Assembly: GCA_016290325.1 (NCBI GenBank)
Contig: JAEETL010000005.1
Coordinates: 69,019-114,266 of the forward strand
Length of the DNA stretch: 45,248 nucleotides
Direction: 5' to 3'
Source of the DNA: Muribaculaceae bacterium
Lineage (GTDB): Bacteria > Bacteroidota > Bacteroidia > Bacteroidales > Muribaculaceae
Position 1 is the stretch's first letter; every line of letters starts with the position of its first letter. The position numbers were made by a program, and so were the translations under genes. This document shows positions 6,929-15,422 of this stretch, piece by piece. A model generated the notes under the pieces. It saw nothing but the letters and a program-made list of their open reading frames with translations, was not told the DNA's origin and made no database searches.

Positions 6929-9320
6929 AAATATGAGACTTATCAGGATGATAACCATGGCCGTTGTGGCCATGCTGGCGATGACGGCTGTTGCCCAGCA
7001 AGCGTCTTTGACCGTTAACGACGAGGCGCGTCACCAGACCATCACCTTTACCGCCATCAGCGATGACATTGTGAAGGTGGATGTGATGCCCGAGGGTTGG
7101 AACGGCACGCGGTTACAAACCCTAGCCAGCGACAAGGCCTTGAACGGCCGTGTCCCCAAGGTGAAGACCACTGAAGGCGACGTTTCTGCCAAAATGGTTA
7201 CCGAGAATGGGCTGAGTGTGACTTTTCTAAAGTCAATGGGCCAGATACGAATGGGTCATGGAGATACTGATTATCTGGTTGACGCCATATCCATGCGCGA
7301 TTCGTCACGGGTGGTGCTTATACATAAGCCAGGAGAATCGTTCTACGGAGCTGGCGAACGTGGTTACTCGTTTAACCTCGCCGGCGACACGCTCATCAAC
7401 TATAATAGCCAGAACTATGGCTACCAGATGGGCGAGGCCCGCACCAAGCTGATGGGCATCACCATGCCGATGGTGATTTCGTCCAAGGGCTACGGCCTGT
7501 TGTTTGACGACTTCTGCAAGTCCTCGCTCGTCCTGGGCGACAAGCAGCTGGAATACACCACTACCTCGCCGCAACCTATCTCCTATTATGTCATCGACGG
7601 CAACGGCCGTGTCGAGAACGTGGTCAAGAACTTCACCTGGCTCACGGGTCGCCAAGAACTGCCGCCGCTGTGGACGCTGGGTTACATTACCTCTAAGTAT
7701 GGCTACCACGACCAGCGCGAGAGCGAGGGCGTGGTCGATACCCTCAAGCGCGAGGGCTATCCGCTGGACGGCATCGTGTTTGACCTGTACTGGTATGGCA
7801 AGGAGGAGGACATGGGCCGCCTGGAATGGGACAAGCAGCAGTGGCCCGACCACCGCCAGATGATGCACGACTTCAAGGAGAAAGGCGTGAACGTGGTGAC
7901 CATCTCACAGCCCTATGTGCTGACCAACGGCCGCGCCATCGACAACTACCGCCTGCTGGACCCGCAGGGACTGTTCTGCAAGACCGACGGCACCGACACG
8001 ACCCACACGGTGACCATCTGGGTGGGCCAGGGCGGCATGTTTGACGTGTCTAATCCCGCCACGCGTCAATGGCTGCGCAACCGCTACAAATCGCTCACCG
8101 AGGAGGGCGTGACCGGCTGGTGGGGCGACCTGGGCGAGCCCGAAAAGCACCCACTTGAAATCCGCCACTGGAACGGCCTTACCGCCGAACAATATCACAA
8201 CTACTATGGCAACGAGTGGAGCAAGATCATCTATGACATGTTCAAGGAGGAGTACCCCGACCGTCGCCCGATGGTGATGATGCGCGCCGGCACGGCTGGC
8301 CTGCAGCGCTACTCGGTCTTCCCCTGGTCCACCGACGTTTCCCGCTCGTGGGGCGGTATGCAGCCCCAGGTGACCATCATGCTCAACACGGGCCTGAGCG
8401 GACTGGGCTATATGTCTCATGACGTGGGCGGATTTGCTGTCGATCCCGAGAACAAGCGCGACGGCGAACTCTACATCCGATGGCTGCAATTGGGCCTGTT
8501 CTCGCCCATGCTGCGCACCCACTCGACCTATCAGGCCGAGCCCTACAACTACAAGGAGTTTGGCGACCTGACGCTGCGCATCATCAAGGAGCGCTACAGG
8601 TGGCTGCCCTACAACTACACGCTGGCATACGATAACGCCCGCAACGGTCTGCCCATGGTGAGGCCGCTGGGCATGTATGAGGACGACATGAACTTTGCCC
8701 GCTATGACCACATCAATGACCAGTACCTGTGGGGTCGCAACGTGATGGTGGCCCCCGTGATGCAACAGGGCGCCGTGAGCCGCCAGATCACCTTCCCCGA
8801 CGGCACATGGGTGGATATGAACCACCCCGAGCGCCGCTATGAGGGTCACAGCACAATCAACTATGACGCACCCATCGAGGTTCTGCCGCTGTTTGTCCGT
8901 GCCGGATCGTTCATCCCGCAGGCCAACTATGAGATGCAGAACGTGGGCGATTACAATCCCGACAAGCTGGACATTATTTACTACAGCAACGACACGCCGT
9001 CAACCTATACCCTGTTTGACGACGATCTGCATTCCACGGGCACACTCGATAGAGATAAGCACCGCGAGATCCAGTTTGTCGCCACGCCGCAGGGCAGGAC
9101 GTGTTTCATCAACATCCAGGGCAGGGGCAACATCGACGGAGACACACCCAACAAGGACTATCGCCTGGTGATTCCCGCCACGCCTAAGCCTAAGAAAGTG
9201 AAAATCAACGGCAAGAAAGTGAAGGGTGTGAACTATGATAAGCTCACCGGGACGCTCACCATCCCCGTCACCATAGCCGACATCACCCAAACCACTATCA
9301 TCGAAATCGACAAGTGGTAG
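6921..9320 (+). CDS. Glycoside hydrolase family 31 (alpha-glucosidase / alpha-transglucosylase type)
   Basis: 799 residues with a signal peptide ending near AVAQQ. An N-terminal beta-sandwich (about 28-230) precedes the catalytic barrel (about 245-600), followed by C-terminal sandwich domains. Catalytic features are visible: the nucleophile is Asp403 in WWGDLGEPE and the likely acid/base is Asp472 in PWSTDVSRSWGG. The spacing of 69 residues is close to that of characterised GH31 enzymes such as the Cellvibrio 4-alpha-glucosyltransferase. GIVFDLYWYG and SHDVGGFA are further family motifs. It probably acts on alpha-linked glucose or xylose in the periplasm; the exact specificity cannot be read. 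The ATG at 6921 overlaps the upstream gene; an alternative ATG lies at 6933. Confidence 0.93.
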   Translation: MNRNMRLIRMITMAVVAMLAMTAVAQQASLTVNDEARHQTITFTAISDDIVKVDVMPEGWNGTRLQTLASDKALNGRVPKVKTTEGDVSAKMVTENGLSVTFLKSMGQIRMGHGDTDYLVDAISMRDSSRVVLIHKPGESFYGAGERGYSFNLAGDTLINYNSQNYGYQMGEARTKLMGITMPMVISSKGYGLLFDDFCKSSLVLGDKQLEYTTTSPQPISYYVIDGNGRVENVVKNFTWLTGRQELPPLWTLGYITSKYGYHDQRESEGVVDTLKREGYPLDGIVFDLYWYGKEEDMGRLEWDKQQWPDHRQMMHDFKEKGVNVVTISQPYVLTNGRAIDNYRLLDPQGLFCKTDGTDTTHTVTIWVGQGGMFDVSNPATRQWLRNRYKSLTEEGVTGWWGDLGEPEKHPLEIRHWNGLTAEQYHNYYGNEWSKIIYDMFKEEYPDRRPMVMMRAGTAGLQRYSVFPWSTDVSRSWGGMQPQVTIMLNTGLSGLGYMSHDVGGFAVDPENKRDGELYIRWLQLGLFSPMLRTHSTYQAEPYNYKEFGDLTLRIIKERYRWLPYNYTLAYDNARNGLPMVRPLGMYEDDMNFARYDHINDQYLWGRNVMVAPVMQQGAVSRQITFPDGTWVDMNHPERRYEGHSTINYDAPIEVLPLFVRAGSFIPQANYEMQNVGDYNPDKLDIIYYSNDTPSTYTLFDDDLHSTGTLDRDKHREIQFVATPQGRTCFINIQGRGNIDGDTPNKDYRLVIPATPKPKKVKINGKKVKGVNYDKLTGTLTIPVTIADITQTTIIEIDKW

Positions 9321-9353
9321 ATGAGTGCTTGTCACAATTCATCTATTGGATTT

Positions 9354-9389
9354 TAACCGCCCTTCGGGCGGGAAATTAAAACAAATTTT
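9354..9389. repeat. 36-base hairpin repeat, copy 1
   Basis: TAACCGCCC, a three-base loop, GGGCGG, then GAAATTAA and ACAAATTTT. The same 36-base element, differing at three positions, occurs at 28018-28053. Both lie between genes. Confidence 0.75.
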
Positions 9390-9399
9390 AATAGTTATT

Positions 9400-9535
9400 G
9401 GCCCTCTTCGAGGCCCAACTACTCCTTATCTGCATACCCCAGGCCACACGAGGTCTTACGACCTGTGCGCCCTGGGGTTAGGCAAGTCAAGGCTTACAGC
9501 CTTGTGCAGGCCTTCAGCCTGCTTTCTTTAGCTGA
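9400..9535. repeat. Multi-hairpin intergenic repeat cluster
   Basis: Several perfect inverted repeats follow one another. ACCCCAGG pairs with CCTGGGGT over 9436-9478, with an inner AGGTC/GACCT stem. AAGGCT/AGCCTT lies at 9489-9503 and CAGGC/GCCTG at 9507-9521. The block fills the gap between the GH31 gene and the next membrane protein gene. It looks like an interspersed palindromic repeat rather than a coding region. Confidence 0.65.
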
Positions 9536-9543
9536 GAGCAATA

Positions 9544-9578
9544 TTTTTGGAAAAAAATCATTATTGCTGTAGTTTTTG
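9544..9578 (+). promoter_or_regulatory. Possible promoter of the second membrane-family gene
   Basis: TTTTTGG at 9544-9550 and TAGTTTTTG at 9570-9578 have near-consensus spacing. The -7 element has one extra base against TAnnTTTG, so the call is moderate. Confidence 0.4.
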
Positions 9579-9626
9579 AGTGGGTGCGTGCGTCTAAGGA
9601 GCAAAAACCATAAAAACCTGAAGATT

Positions 9627-10115
9627 ATGGAACAGAATGAAATCAATATCGAGAAGCGAGAGCTAGTGAAGCGCATCAAAGACGATTATCGCTCAAAGCT
9701 AAACTTAAACAAATGGCTTTGTGGTTTTGGTTTGGGTGTGTTCGTTGTTGAGCTAGCTTGGAAGGTGATTAATGGTACAGTCATTGAGGACCTCACCACT
9801 TTATTGGTGATCATGTTGTTAACGGCGATTATTCTCATCAATTACATCTACATTAAATCAGTTGAGCCTATTGAAGATGCCAAGGAATTATTGCGCCAAT
9901 ATGATAAGGCGACATATAAGGGTATAATCGCCATTCTTATTTTCGCTGCCATTCAGGCCATCCGTTTAGCCTTGGAACACAATTATCTCCTAATCGTGAA
10001 AGCCGCCATTGCTATAGCCATAGCGTTTTTATTCGGCTTGATATTTAGCGGGTTTCAGAATAAAGAAATTAATCGGTTGCGGAAACTTGTCAAGCAGGAA
10101 GATGAAAAAAAGTGA
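9627..10115 (+). CDS. Integral membrane protein of unknown function, family member 2
   Basis: 162 residues with four predicted membrane segments (about 29-47, 53-75, 96-113, 119-140). The ATG at 9627 is chosen over an in-frame upstream start because the bases before it (AACCTGAAGATTATGGAACA) closely match those before the paralogue at 10183. The loop carries EDAKELLRQYDKATYKG and the tail EINRLRKLVKQEDEKK. The N-terminal 28 residues are charged and probably helical and cytoplasmic, as is the tail. It sits in a same-strand row with two further relatives and an outer-membrane receptor. No known family was recognised. Confidence 0.8.
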   Translation: MEQNEINIEKRELVKRIKDDYRSKLNLNKWLCGFGLGVFVVELAWKVINGTVIEDLTTLLVIMLLTAIILINYIYIKSVEPIEDAKELLRQYDKATYKGIIAILIFAAIQAIRLALEHNYLLIVKAAIAIAIAFLFGLIFSGFQNKEINRLRKLVKQEDEKK

Positions 10116-10182
10116 GGGTAGCGTGTTGCAAATTGATGCCCTCGCGCGTTAAATAAATAAGAACAAATAAAACCTAAAGATT

Positions 10183-10740
10183 ATGGAACAGGATAAGATG
10201 AATGTCGATGCCCGTGGTGGTAATCAGGGTGCCATCGATACAAAGCAAGAGTTGAACGAGCGTGTTGACCAAGCTCTTGCCAAGATTATGAAAACTTCAA
10301 GATGGAGTGTGGTGTTCGCTCTTGCATTGATCACTTTTTACCTATGGCTGTCACTCTATCGACGCCCCATTGAGCCTCAAATGGGCTACAAGATGATTAT
10401 TGTTTCGGTCTTTGCGCTGGTGTACATGATCCTATCGGTAATCGACCAGCTCTGGGTCGGTAAGTTCAAGCATGCGACCCGACAAGAACAGCTCGAAGGG
10501 GTTTTGCGCTACAGGAAACGCGGGAGGACTGCCAGTTTATTGGCACTGTTCTGTTTTTACCTCTATGTATTAGTGGATATCATTTATGGCACAAGTGGCA
10601 TCGGCAGGATAGTATTTGCAGTGATCCTTTTTGCGGTCTTTGTGTTTGTATACTGGGTGACATATGATAAATCGTCAGTCTACAAGAGCGCAGCAGATTT
10701 GGAGGACGATGTCCGCGAATTGGCAAAGAGAGAACAATAA
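10183..10740 (+). CDS. Integral membrane protein of unknown function, family member 3
   Basis: 185 residues with four predicted membrane segments (about 42-58, 68-88, 110-127, 133-155) and an acidic/basic N-terminal extension of about 35 residues. The mid-loop reads KHATRQEQLEGVLRYRKRGR and the tail DLEDDVRELAKREQ. These are diverged forms of the ELL..D loop and REL tail in its neighbours. It lies 67 bases after member 2, with nearly the same sequence around the start codon, which points to tandem duplication. Function is unknown. Confidence 0.8.
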   Translation: MEQDKMNVDARGGNQGAIDTKQELNERVDQALAKIMKTSRWSVVFALALITFYLWLSLYRRPIEPQMGYKMIIVSVFALVYMILSVIDQLWVGKFKHATRQEQLEGVLRYRKRGRTASLLALFCFYLYVLVDIIYGTSGIGRIVFAVILFAVFVFVYWVTYDKSSVYKSAADLEDDVRELAKREQ

Positions 10741-10788
10741 ATCAAGAAGAGATAGAAACAAAGAAAATCTTTAAAAAATGTTAAATAA

Positions 10789-10822
10789 TTTGGAAAATAG
10801 GATTGAGTTGTTATACCTTTGC
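10789..10822 (+). promoter_or_regulatory. Promoter upstream of family member 4
   Basis: TTTG at 10789-10792 and TACCTTTGC at 10814-10822 are 21 bases apart, matching the Bacteroidetes consensus well. The promoter is followed at once by a perfect inverted repeat. Confidence 0.75.
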
Positions 10823-10846
10823 AGTGTACTAGTTAAGTAGTACACT
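10823..10846. promoter_or_regulatory. Operator-like perfect palindrome at the predicted transcription start
   Basis: AGTGTACTA, six bases, then TAGTACACT form a perfect 9-base inverted repeat that starts directly after the -7 element. Its position over the transcript start suggests a repressor site. The GTACTA..TAGTAC pattern recalls operators described for YtrA-type GntR repressors, which is a comparison from memory. No GntR gene is in the window. Confidence 0.6.
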
Positions 10847-10883
10847 AGAAAAGTATAATTCAACTCTAAAATACTTCTTCATT

Positions 10884-11396
10884 ATGGAAACTTCACAATT
10901 CAACAACAACGAGAAAGAACAGCGCATTCAGGAGCTGTTTGAACAATCAATCGAAAAGTGTGACCGTGCCGCCAAGACAAAAAAGATGGTAATGATACCG
11001 GGTATCGTCGCCCTTGCATGCTTCTTGTTCTTAGTATGGACCACCTCCACCCTGCCTATTGCTATTAAGGCCTGTGAATCGGCTGGCTTCATACTATTGT
11101 ATTTCATTTCAACCTGGCTGACGATCCGGTTTAATTCCCGCATGAGCAAAGCCCGTGATGTAAATGAACTCCTGAGAGTGAATGACAAGTACAGGAAGAA
11201 ACTGGCTATCTATTTGACAATAGTGTTGGTGGCATTCTTTGCCATCATCTTTGGATTTGAATATCTAAATGGTACGATGAAACCGAATATTTTCATTGCC
11301 ATCCTGTGGATCGTGATTTGCGTGATGTGCTATATTACTACTTCTAGGGATTGTCGTGAGGTGAGGGAAATCAAGGAACTCATGGGAGAGAAATGA
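10884..11396 (+). CDS. Integral membrane protein of unknown function, family member 4
   Basis: 170 residues with four predicted membrane segments (about 32-52, 57-80, 108-126, 131-148). The loop between segments 2 and 3 reads MSKARDVNELLRVNDKYRKK, and the tail ends DCREVREIKELMGEK. Both match the family pattern seen at 6236, 9627 and 10183. It has its own strong promoter with a palindrome over the start site. The next gene, 81 bases on, encodes a TonB-dependent receptor that may share the transcript. No known function. Confidence 0.8.
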   Translation: METSQFNNNEKEQRIQELFEQSIEKCDRAAKTKKMVMIPGIVALACFLFLVWTTSTLPIAIKACESAGFILLYFISTWLTIRFNSRMSKARDVNELLRVNDKYRKKLAIYLTIVLVAFFAIIFGFEYLNGTMKPNIFIAILWIVICVMCYITTSRDCREVREIKELMGEK

Positions 11397-11477
11397 AAAA
11401 AAGGTCCCATGGTTGAAACTTTTTGAGTTGCTCATGCATCTAACAGACAACAAAAACAATTAAACCCAGAGATAATT

Positions 11478-14051
11478 ATGAAACGAGTCAATTTAAAACA
11501 CCTAATGCTCGCCACGATGCTGCTGTTGACCTGCAGCATGACAACACAGGCCCAGGAACAGCAAGACTTCAACGGGAAGTGGAACGGCACCCTTGAGGTA
11601 AAGCAAATGCAGTTCAGCGTAAACATGACGCTGACCCTGGAACAGACCGAAAAAGGTATTAACGCATTTCTTGACATCCCCGAGCAGGGATTAAACAACT
11701 ATGAAGCCAAAGCCTCGCTCAAGGGCGGTAAACTGACTGTGGGATTTCCTGAAATGTATGCGACATATAACGCCACGCTGCGCGGCGACACGCTGGATGG
11801 CAAATTCACCCAGATGGGCTATGAGCTGCCGCTGATCATGGTTCGCGAGCGTGCCCGTGTGAGCAACGATGATGACGACTGGGTGAACGACTCGCTGCTG
11901 AGCGTGTTTGACAACATCCAACTGAAGGATGTGACCGTGACGGCCCAGCGCCAGCTCATCAAGCAGGAGGTGGACCGCATCGGCTACAGTGTCGCCGATG
12001 ATGCCGACAGCAAGACCAACAACGTGTTGACGATGCTGCGCAAAGTGCCCATGGTGAGCGTTGACGCCAGTGATGAGATCCGTGTCAATGGCCAGACGAA
12101 CTTCAAGATTTTCCGCAACGGTCACCCCGATCCCTCGCTCTCGCGCAATGCCAAGGAGATCCTCAAGGCGATGCCCGCCAGCAGCGTCAAGCGCATCGAG
12201 GTCATCACCGAGCCAGGAGCCAAGTATGACGCCGAGGGCACGACCATGATCCTCAACATCGTCATGGCCGACAACTCGACACTCAAGGGCGTCTCGGGCA
12301 TGGCCTCGGCCAGGGCTGACCACAAGGGTGCAATAGGCGGATCATTAAACCTGACGAGCCAGCTCGACAAGGTGGTGTTGTCGGTGGATTATGGTATCCA
12401 TCACGATGGCAACAACGGACAAGGCTATCGTTCATCAATGCTTAACCACTATACCCAAAGCGGTGCAGAACTGCAGGGCAATACCAAATTTGATGTCGAC
12501 AAAATGACTGTCCACTTTGCTGACGTGAGCGCCAGCTGGGAGCCCGATACGCTGAACCTCCTGGCGTGGTCGTTAAGCGGATTTGCCTACAATTATGCCG
12601 GCAACGGCGTGACTAGCAACCTGATGAGTGACGCAGGGGGGCAACCTCTCTACAGCTTCGGGCTGGGCAATCACACCAAGTCTGACAGCTACAACTTTGA
12701 TACCCGCATGGACTACCAGCGCCGCACGGGCCTCAAAGGCGAGACCATCACGTTGAGCTATATGCTCTCGGCCTTCCGTAACAAGAACTTGGACAACTCT
12801 CGCTATACCGACCTTGTTAACATGCCTGTGGCATACTATGGCATTGACCAGGACGGCAAGGAGAACTTCAACGAGCACACGGTACAGCTCGACTGGACCC
12901 GTCCGCTCGCCAAGAGGCACACCATCGAGACTGGCGCTAAGTACATCTACCGCATGAACCGCAGCCACAACGTGTTGGACTATCTGGGTGTTGACGACGA
13001 CACCGACTTGCGATACAAGCATGTGACCCAGGTGGGTGCCGCCTACTTGAGCTACACCTTCCATAGCGGTAGCTGGGATGCCCGCGCGGGCCTGCGCTAT
13101 GAGCACAGCTACCTGCGTGCCACCTATCCCGACGGCCAGCAGTCCGCCTATGAGGCTCACTTGAACGACTTCGTGCCTAGTGCGAGTGTGCGCTACCAGT
13201 TTGACTTTGCCAACAGCCTCAAGCTGTCATACGCCGCCAGCATCAACCGTCCCGGCATCAGCTACCTGAATCCGGCTGTGATCGAGACCCCCACAAGCCG
13301 TTCATACGGTAACACCGACCTGGGCAGTGTGCACTACCACTCGGTGAGCTTGACCTACATGCGCGTGGGTCCCAAGCTGACGTTTAATGTCACCCCACAG
13401 TTCCAGTTCAGCAACAACGGCATCGGTGCCGTGAAGTGGGCCGACGGCCTGGTGCAGGTATCGACATACGCCAACACGCTCAAGACCTACTCGACGACGC
13501 TGTCGGCTTTTGTTCAGTGGATGGTGAGCCAAAAGACCAACTTCATGCTCAACGGCTCAATTGGTTACAATTATTACAAGAGCAACGAACTGAACCTGAA
13601 GAATGACCGCGTGAGTGGCAACTTCTTTGCCAACGTCACTCAGTTCCTGCCGTGGAAGCTGCAGCTGTCGGGCTTCGCTGGCATGTGGGGCGGCGGCATC
13701 AACGATTTGTATGGCCGCATGGGTACCGTGTTCTTCCACGGATTCTCCCTGCAGCGCTCGTTCCTCAAGGAGGACCGCCTGACCGTCCAGTTGCAAGCAA
13801 TAGTTCCCTTCAGTGGCAAGTATATGAGCATGAAGGAATACATGACTCAAGGCGATGTGACGGGATGGACGCGCTATGAGCAACAGGCCCGCAGGTTCGG
13901 TATCAACATCAGTTACCGCTTCGGTTCACTTAAGTCTTCGGTGAAGAAGTCCAGCAAGACCATCGAGAACGACGACCTCATCGGTAGCGGCAAGCAATCG
14001 GGCAATACTGGTGCTGGCAGCATTAACGGCAGCGGAATGGGGGGAAATTAA
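11478..14051 (+). CDS. TonB-dependent receptor, outer-membrane beta-barrel family
   Basis: 857 residues with a signal peptide ending near TTQAQEQ. Residues about 28-125 form a small beta-rich domain (FNGKWNGTLEVKQMQFSVNM) in place of the usual carboxypeptidase-like repeat. A plug domain follows (about 150-265) with VTVTAQRQLIKQEVDRIGYS and RIEVITEPGAKYDAEG. The rest is a beta barrel of the Bacteroidetes OMP_b-brl_3 type. The C-terminal tail is rich in Gly, Ser and Asn and ends in GGN rather than an aromatic residue, so it may extend past the barrel. It probably imports a ligand using TonB energy; the ligand is unknown. A terminator lies 70 bases after the stop. Confidence 0.88.
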   Translation: MKRVNLKHLMLATMLLLTCSMTTQAQEQQDFNGKWNGTLEVKQMQFSVNMTLTLEQTEKGINAFLDIPEQGLNNYEAKASLKGGKLTVGFPEMYATYNATLRGDTLDGKFTQMGYELPLIMVRERARVSNDDDDWVNDSLLSVFDNIQLKDVTVTAQRQLIKQEVDRIGYSVADDADSKTNNVLTMLRKVPMVSVDASDEIRVNGQTNFKIFRNGHPDPSLSRNAKEILKAMPASSVKRIEVITEPGAKYDAEGTTMILNIVMADNSTLKGVSGMASARADHKGAIGGSLNLTSQLDKVVLSVDYGIHHDGNNGQGYRSSMLNHYTQSGAELQGNTKFDVDKMTVHFADVSASWEPDTLNLLAWSLSGFAYNYAGNGVTSNLMSDAGGQPLYSFGLGNHTKSDSYNFDTRMDYQRRTGLKGETITLSYMLSAFRNKNLDNSRYTDLVNMPVAYYGIDQDGKENFNEHTVQLDWTRPLAKRHTIETGAKYIYRMNRSHNVLDYLGVDDDTDLRYKHVTQVGAAYLSYTFHSGSWDARAGLRYEHSYLRATYPDGQQSAYEAHLNDFVPSASVRYQFDFANSLKLSYAASINRPGISYLNPAVIETPTSRSYGNTDLGSVHYHSVSLTYMRVGPKLTFNVTPQFQFSNNGIGAVKWADGLVQVSTYANTLKTYSTTLSAFVQWMVSQKTNFMLNGSIGYNYYKSNELNLKNDRVSGNFFANVTQFLPWKLQLSGFAGMWGGGINDLYGRMGTVFFHGFSLQRSFLKEDRLTVQLQAIVPFSGKYMSMKEYMTQGDVTGWTRYEQQARRFGINISYRFGSLKSSVKKSSKTIENDDLIGSGKQSGNTGAGSINGSGMGGN

Positions 14052-14118
14052 GGTTAAAGGCTTTAGGTGATATCTTTAACATATGGAAATTTGTGATGGA
14101 TAATCGTTGATTATTCTC

Positions 14119-14156
14119 GCGGGAGTGGCAATAATTTGACCACTCCCGCCGTTTTA
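14119..14156 (+). terminator. Rho-independent terminator after the TonB-dependent receptor
   Basis: GCGGGAGTGG (14119-14128) pairs perfectly with CCACTCCCGC (14140-14149), followed by CGTTTT. It ends the membrane-protein/receptor transcript. Confidence 0.85.
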
Positions 14157-14194
14157 AAGTTAAGAAGTCAATCACAATTCAATTATACCAAGAG

Positions 14195-14713
14195 ATGCTG
14201 AAAAAAACGAGATTCTTGCTGATGTTTGCTGTGGCGCTGCTGGCTATGACAGCTTGCGAGAGTGACCATAAGTTCATCGAGACCGACTGGACCACGCTCG
14301 AAACGGTGGACTTGAATGACCAGTACCGCAAGTACATGGATGGGGAATGGGTCTATCAATATGATGACAGCATCCACTATATTGAGATGAAATATAACTT
14401 TAGCACCAAGGACAGCCTTTTCTCGGGTTACTATAACGAATTGATCAACATGGCGCCCGATCGTGAGGACCCAGATTGGCAGTTACTGTGGCAAGGCAGT
14501 TTCTCGGGCAAGTGGGCCTTGCTGCACAGTGTGGACCTGGATCAGGATTATATTTACATGGGTGACATGGTTTTCGATAACGTTCACGGCGTGCTGGCAA
14601 GATATGATGTGCTGGGAGGTCGTGTGCTGTTCTATGGTGTCAACAAAAACACGTTGCGGGTGACGACTCCGCTCACGTTCCGCAGAATCGACATGCATCA
14701 TCCTAGTAACTAG
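14195..14713 (+). CDS. Small lipoprotein of unknown function
   Basis: 172 residues. The start MLKKTRFLLMFAVALLAMTAC is a lipoprotein signal with the lipid-bearing Cys at 21, followed by ESDHKF. The remainder is rich in Trp, Tyr and Asp (DGEWVYQYDD, GSFSGKWALLHSVDLDQDY) and looks like a single beta-sandwich. It lies after a terminator, so it probably has its own promoter, but I see no clear consensus. I do not recognise the domain. Confidence 0.75.
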   Translation: MLKKTRFLLMFAVALLAMTACESDHKFIETDWTTLETVDLNDQYRKYMDGEWVYQYDDSIHYIEMKYNFSTKDSLFSGYYNELINMAPDREDPDWQLLWQGSFSGKWALLHSVDLDQDYIYMGDMVFDNVHGVLARYDVLGGRVLFYGVNKNTLRVTTPLTFRRIDMHHPSN

Positions 14714-14743
14714 GCTTTAGGTGTTAGGCTTTAGGCTTTAGGA
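14713..14743. repeat. Short GGCTTTAGG-type direct repeats
   Basis: TTAGGCTTTAGG units are repeated two to three times right after the lipoprotein stop. A related GGCTTTAGGTG occurs at about 14060. Possibly slippage-derived. Confidence 0.55.
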
Positions 14744-14765
14744 AAAAAGCGAGACTTATAGAAGA

Positions 14766-15422
14766 TTATTCTTTAGGCATGAAGCGGGCAGGGTCTTCCT
14801 TGTCCTCTTCTTGTGTTTGAGCAGGTTCAACGGGTGGTTGAGGCAACTCGTGAATGTGCTTGGCCGCACCTTTGGACTTGTGATGGGAACGGGTGGCGGT
14901 CTCTAATCGCTTAAATTCTTCGCGCACATGGCGACGGCCGTCCTCGAAGGTGTCATCGACCGCTCGCTCAATGGTCTCATTGAACTTGAAGGGCAGCAAC
15001 GAGATGATGGCCGAAATCAGTGAAAGCACCATGAGAATGCACGAGAGCGTGTGCCCAATCCCCAAGCCGGTGATAGAAAAGCCCTCACCCAAGTCGTTGT
15101 CGGGGGTGATTTCGGGCTGATGGCGCAACATAATCTCGTGATGACTGCTGGTGTGCATGAAGAACCACAATCCAACGAGTATCAAGGCGATAGCGCCTAT
15201 TGTCCACCAGCGGTTCTTCAGACAGTTCAGGGCAACAGCTCCAAATATAGAGATGAAGGGGAGCAGTGCGAGAAGCACATGGCCCATAGAAAGTGATTGC
15301 GATATGGTGCCTGCGGTGAAGCCTAAGCCAGTTACCGTTCCAAGCAATGAAATGCCATAGAAAGGCAGGAAGAGATAGCAAATCAGCGCCAACACAAGCA
15401 ATATATTTGTAATCGGTTTCAT
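14766..15422 (-). CDS. Multi-pass membrane protein of unknown function
   Basis: 218 residues from the ATG at 15422 (MKPITNILLVLALICYLFLP). A longer in-frame start at 15500 would add 26 residues that do not look like a signal, so the internal ATG is preferred. Four hydrophobic segments are visible (about 5-27, 40-62, 71-90, 122-145), followed by a cytoplasmic C-terminal region of about 70 charged residues with RAVDDTFEDGRRHVREEFKR and a proline-rich end. The gene stands alone and convergent with the lipoprotein gene. No family recognised. Confidence 0.75.
   Translation of the reverse strand: MKPITNILLVLALICYLFLPFYGISLLGTVTGLGFTAGTISQSLSMGHVLLALLPFISIFGAVALNCLKNRWWTIGAIALILVGLWFFMHTSSHHEIMLRHQPEITPDNDLGEGFSITGLGIGHTLSCILMVLSLISAIISLLPFKFNETIERAVDDTFEDGRRHVREEFKRLETATRSHHKSKGAAKHIHELPQPPVEPAQTQEEDKEDPARFMPKE

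Noticed and set aside
7905..8849. 314-codon open frame on the minus strand
   Set aside because: It is antisense to the GH31 catalytic domain, whose active-site residues are intact on the plus strand.
9400..9535. Hairpin cluster considered as a CRISPR array
   Set aside because: The repeats are unequal palindromes with no regular spacers and no cas genes nearby.
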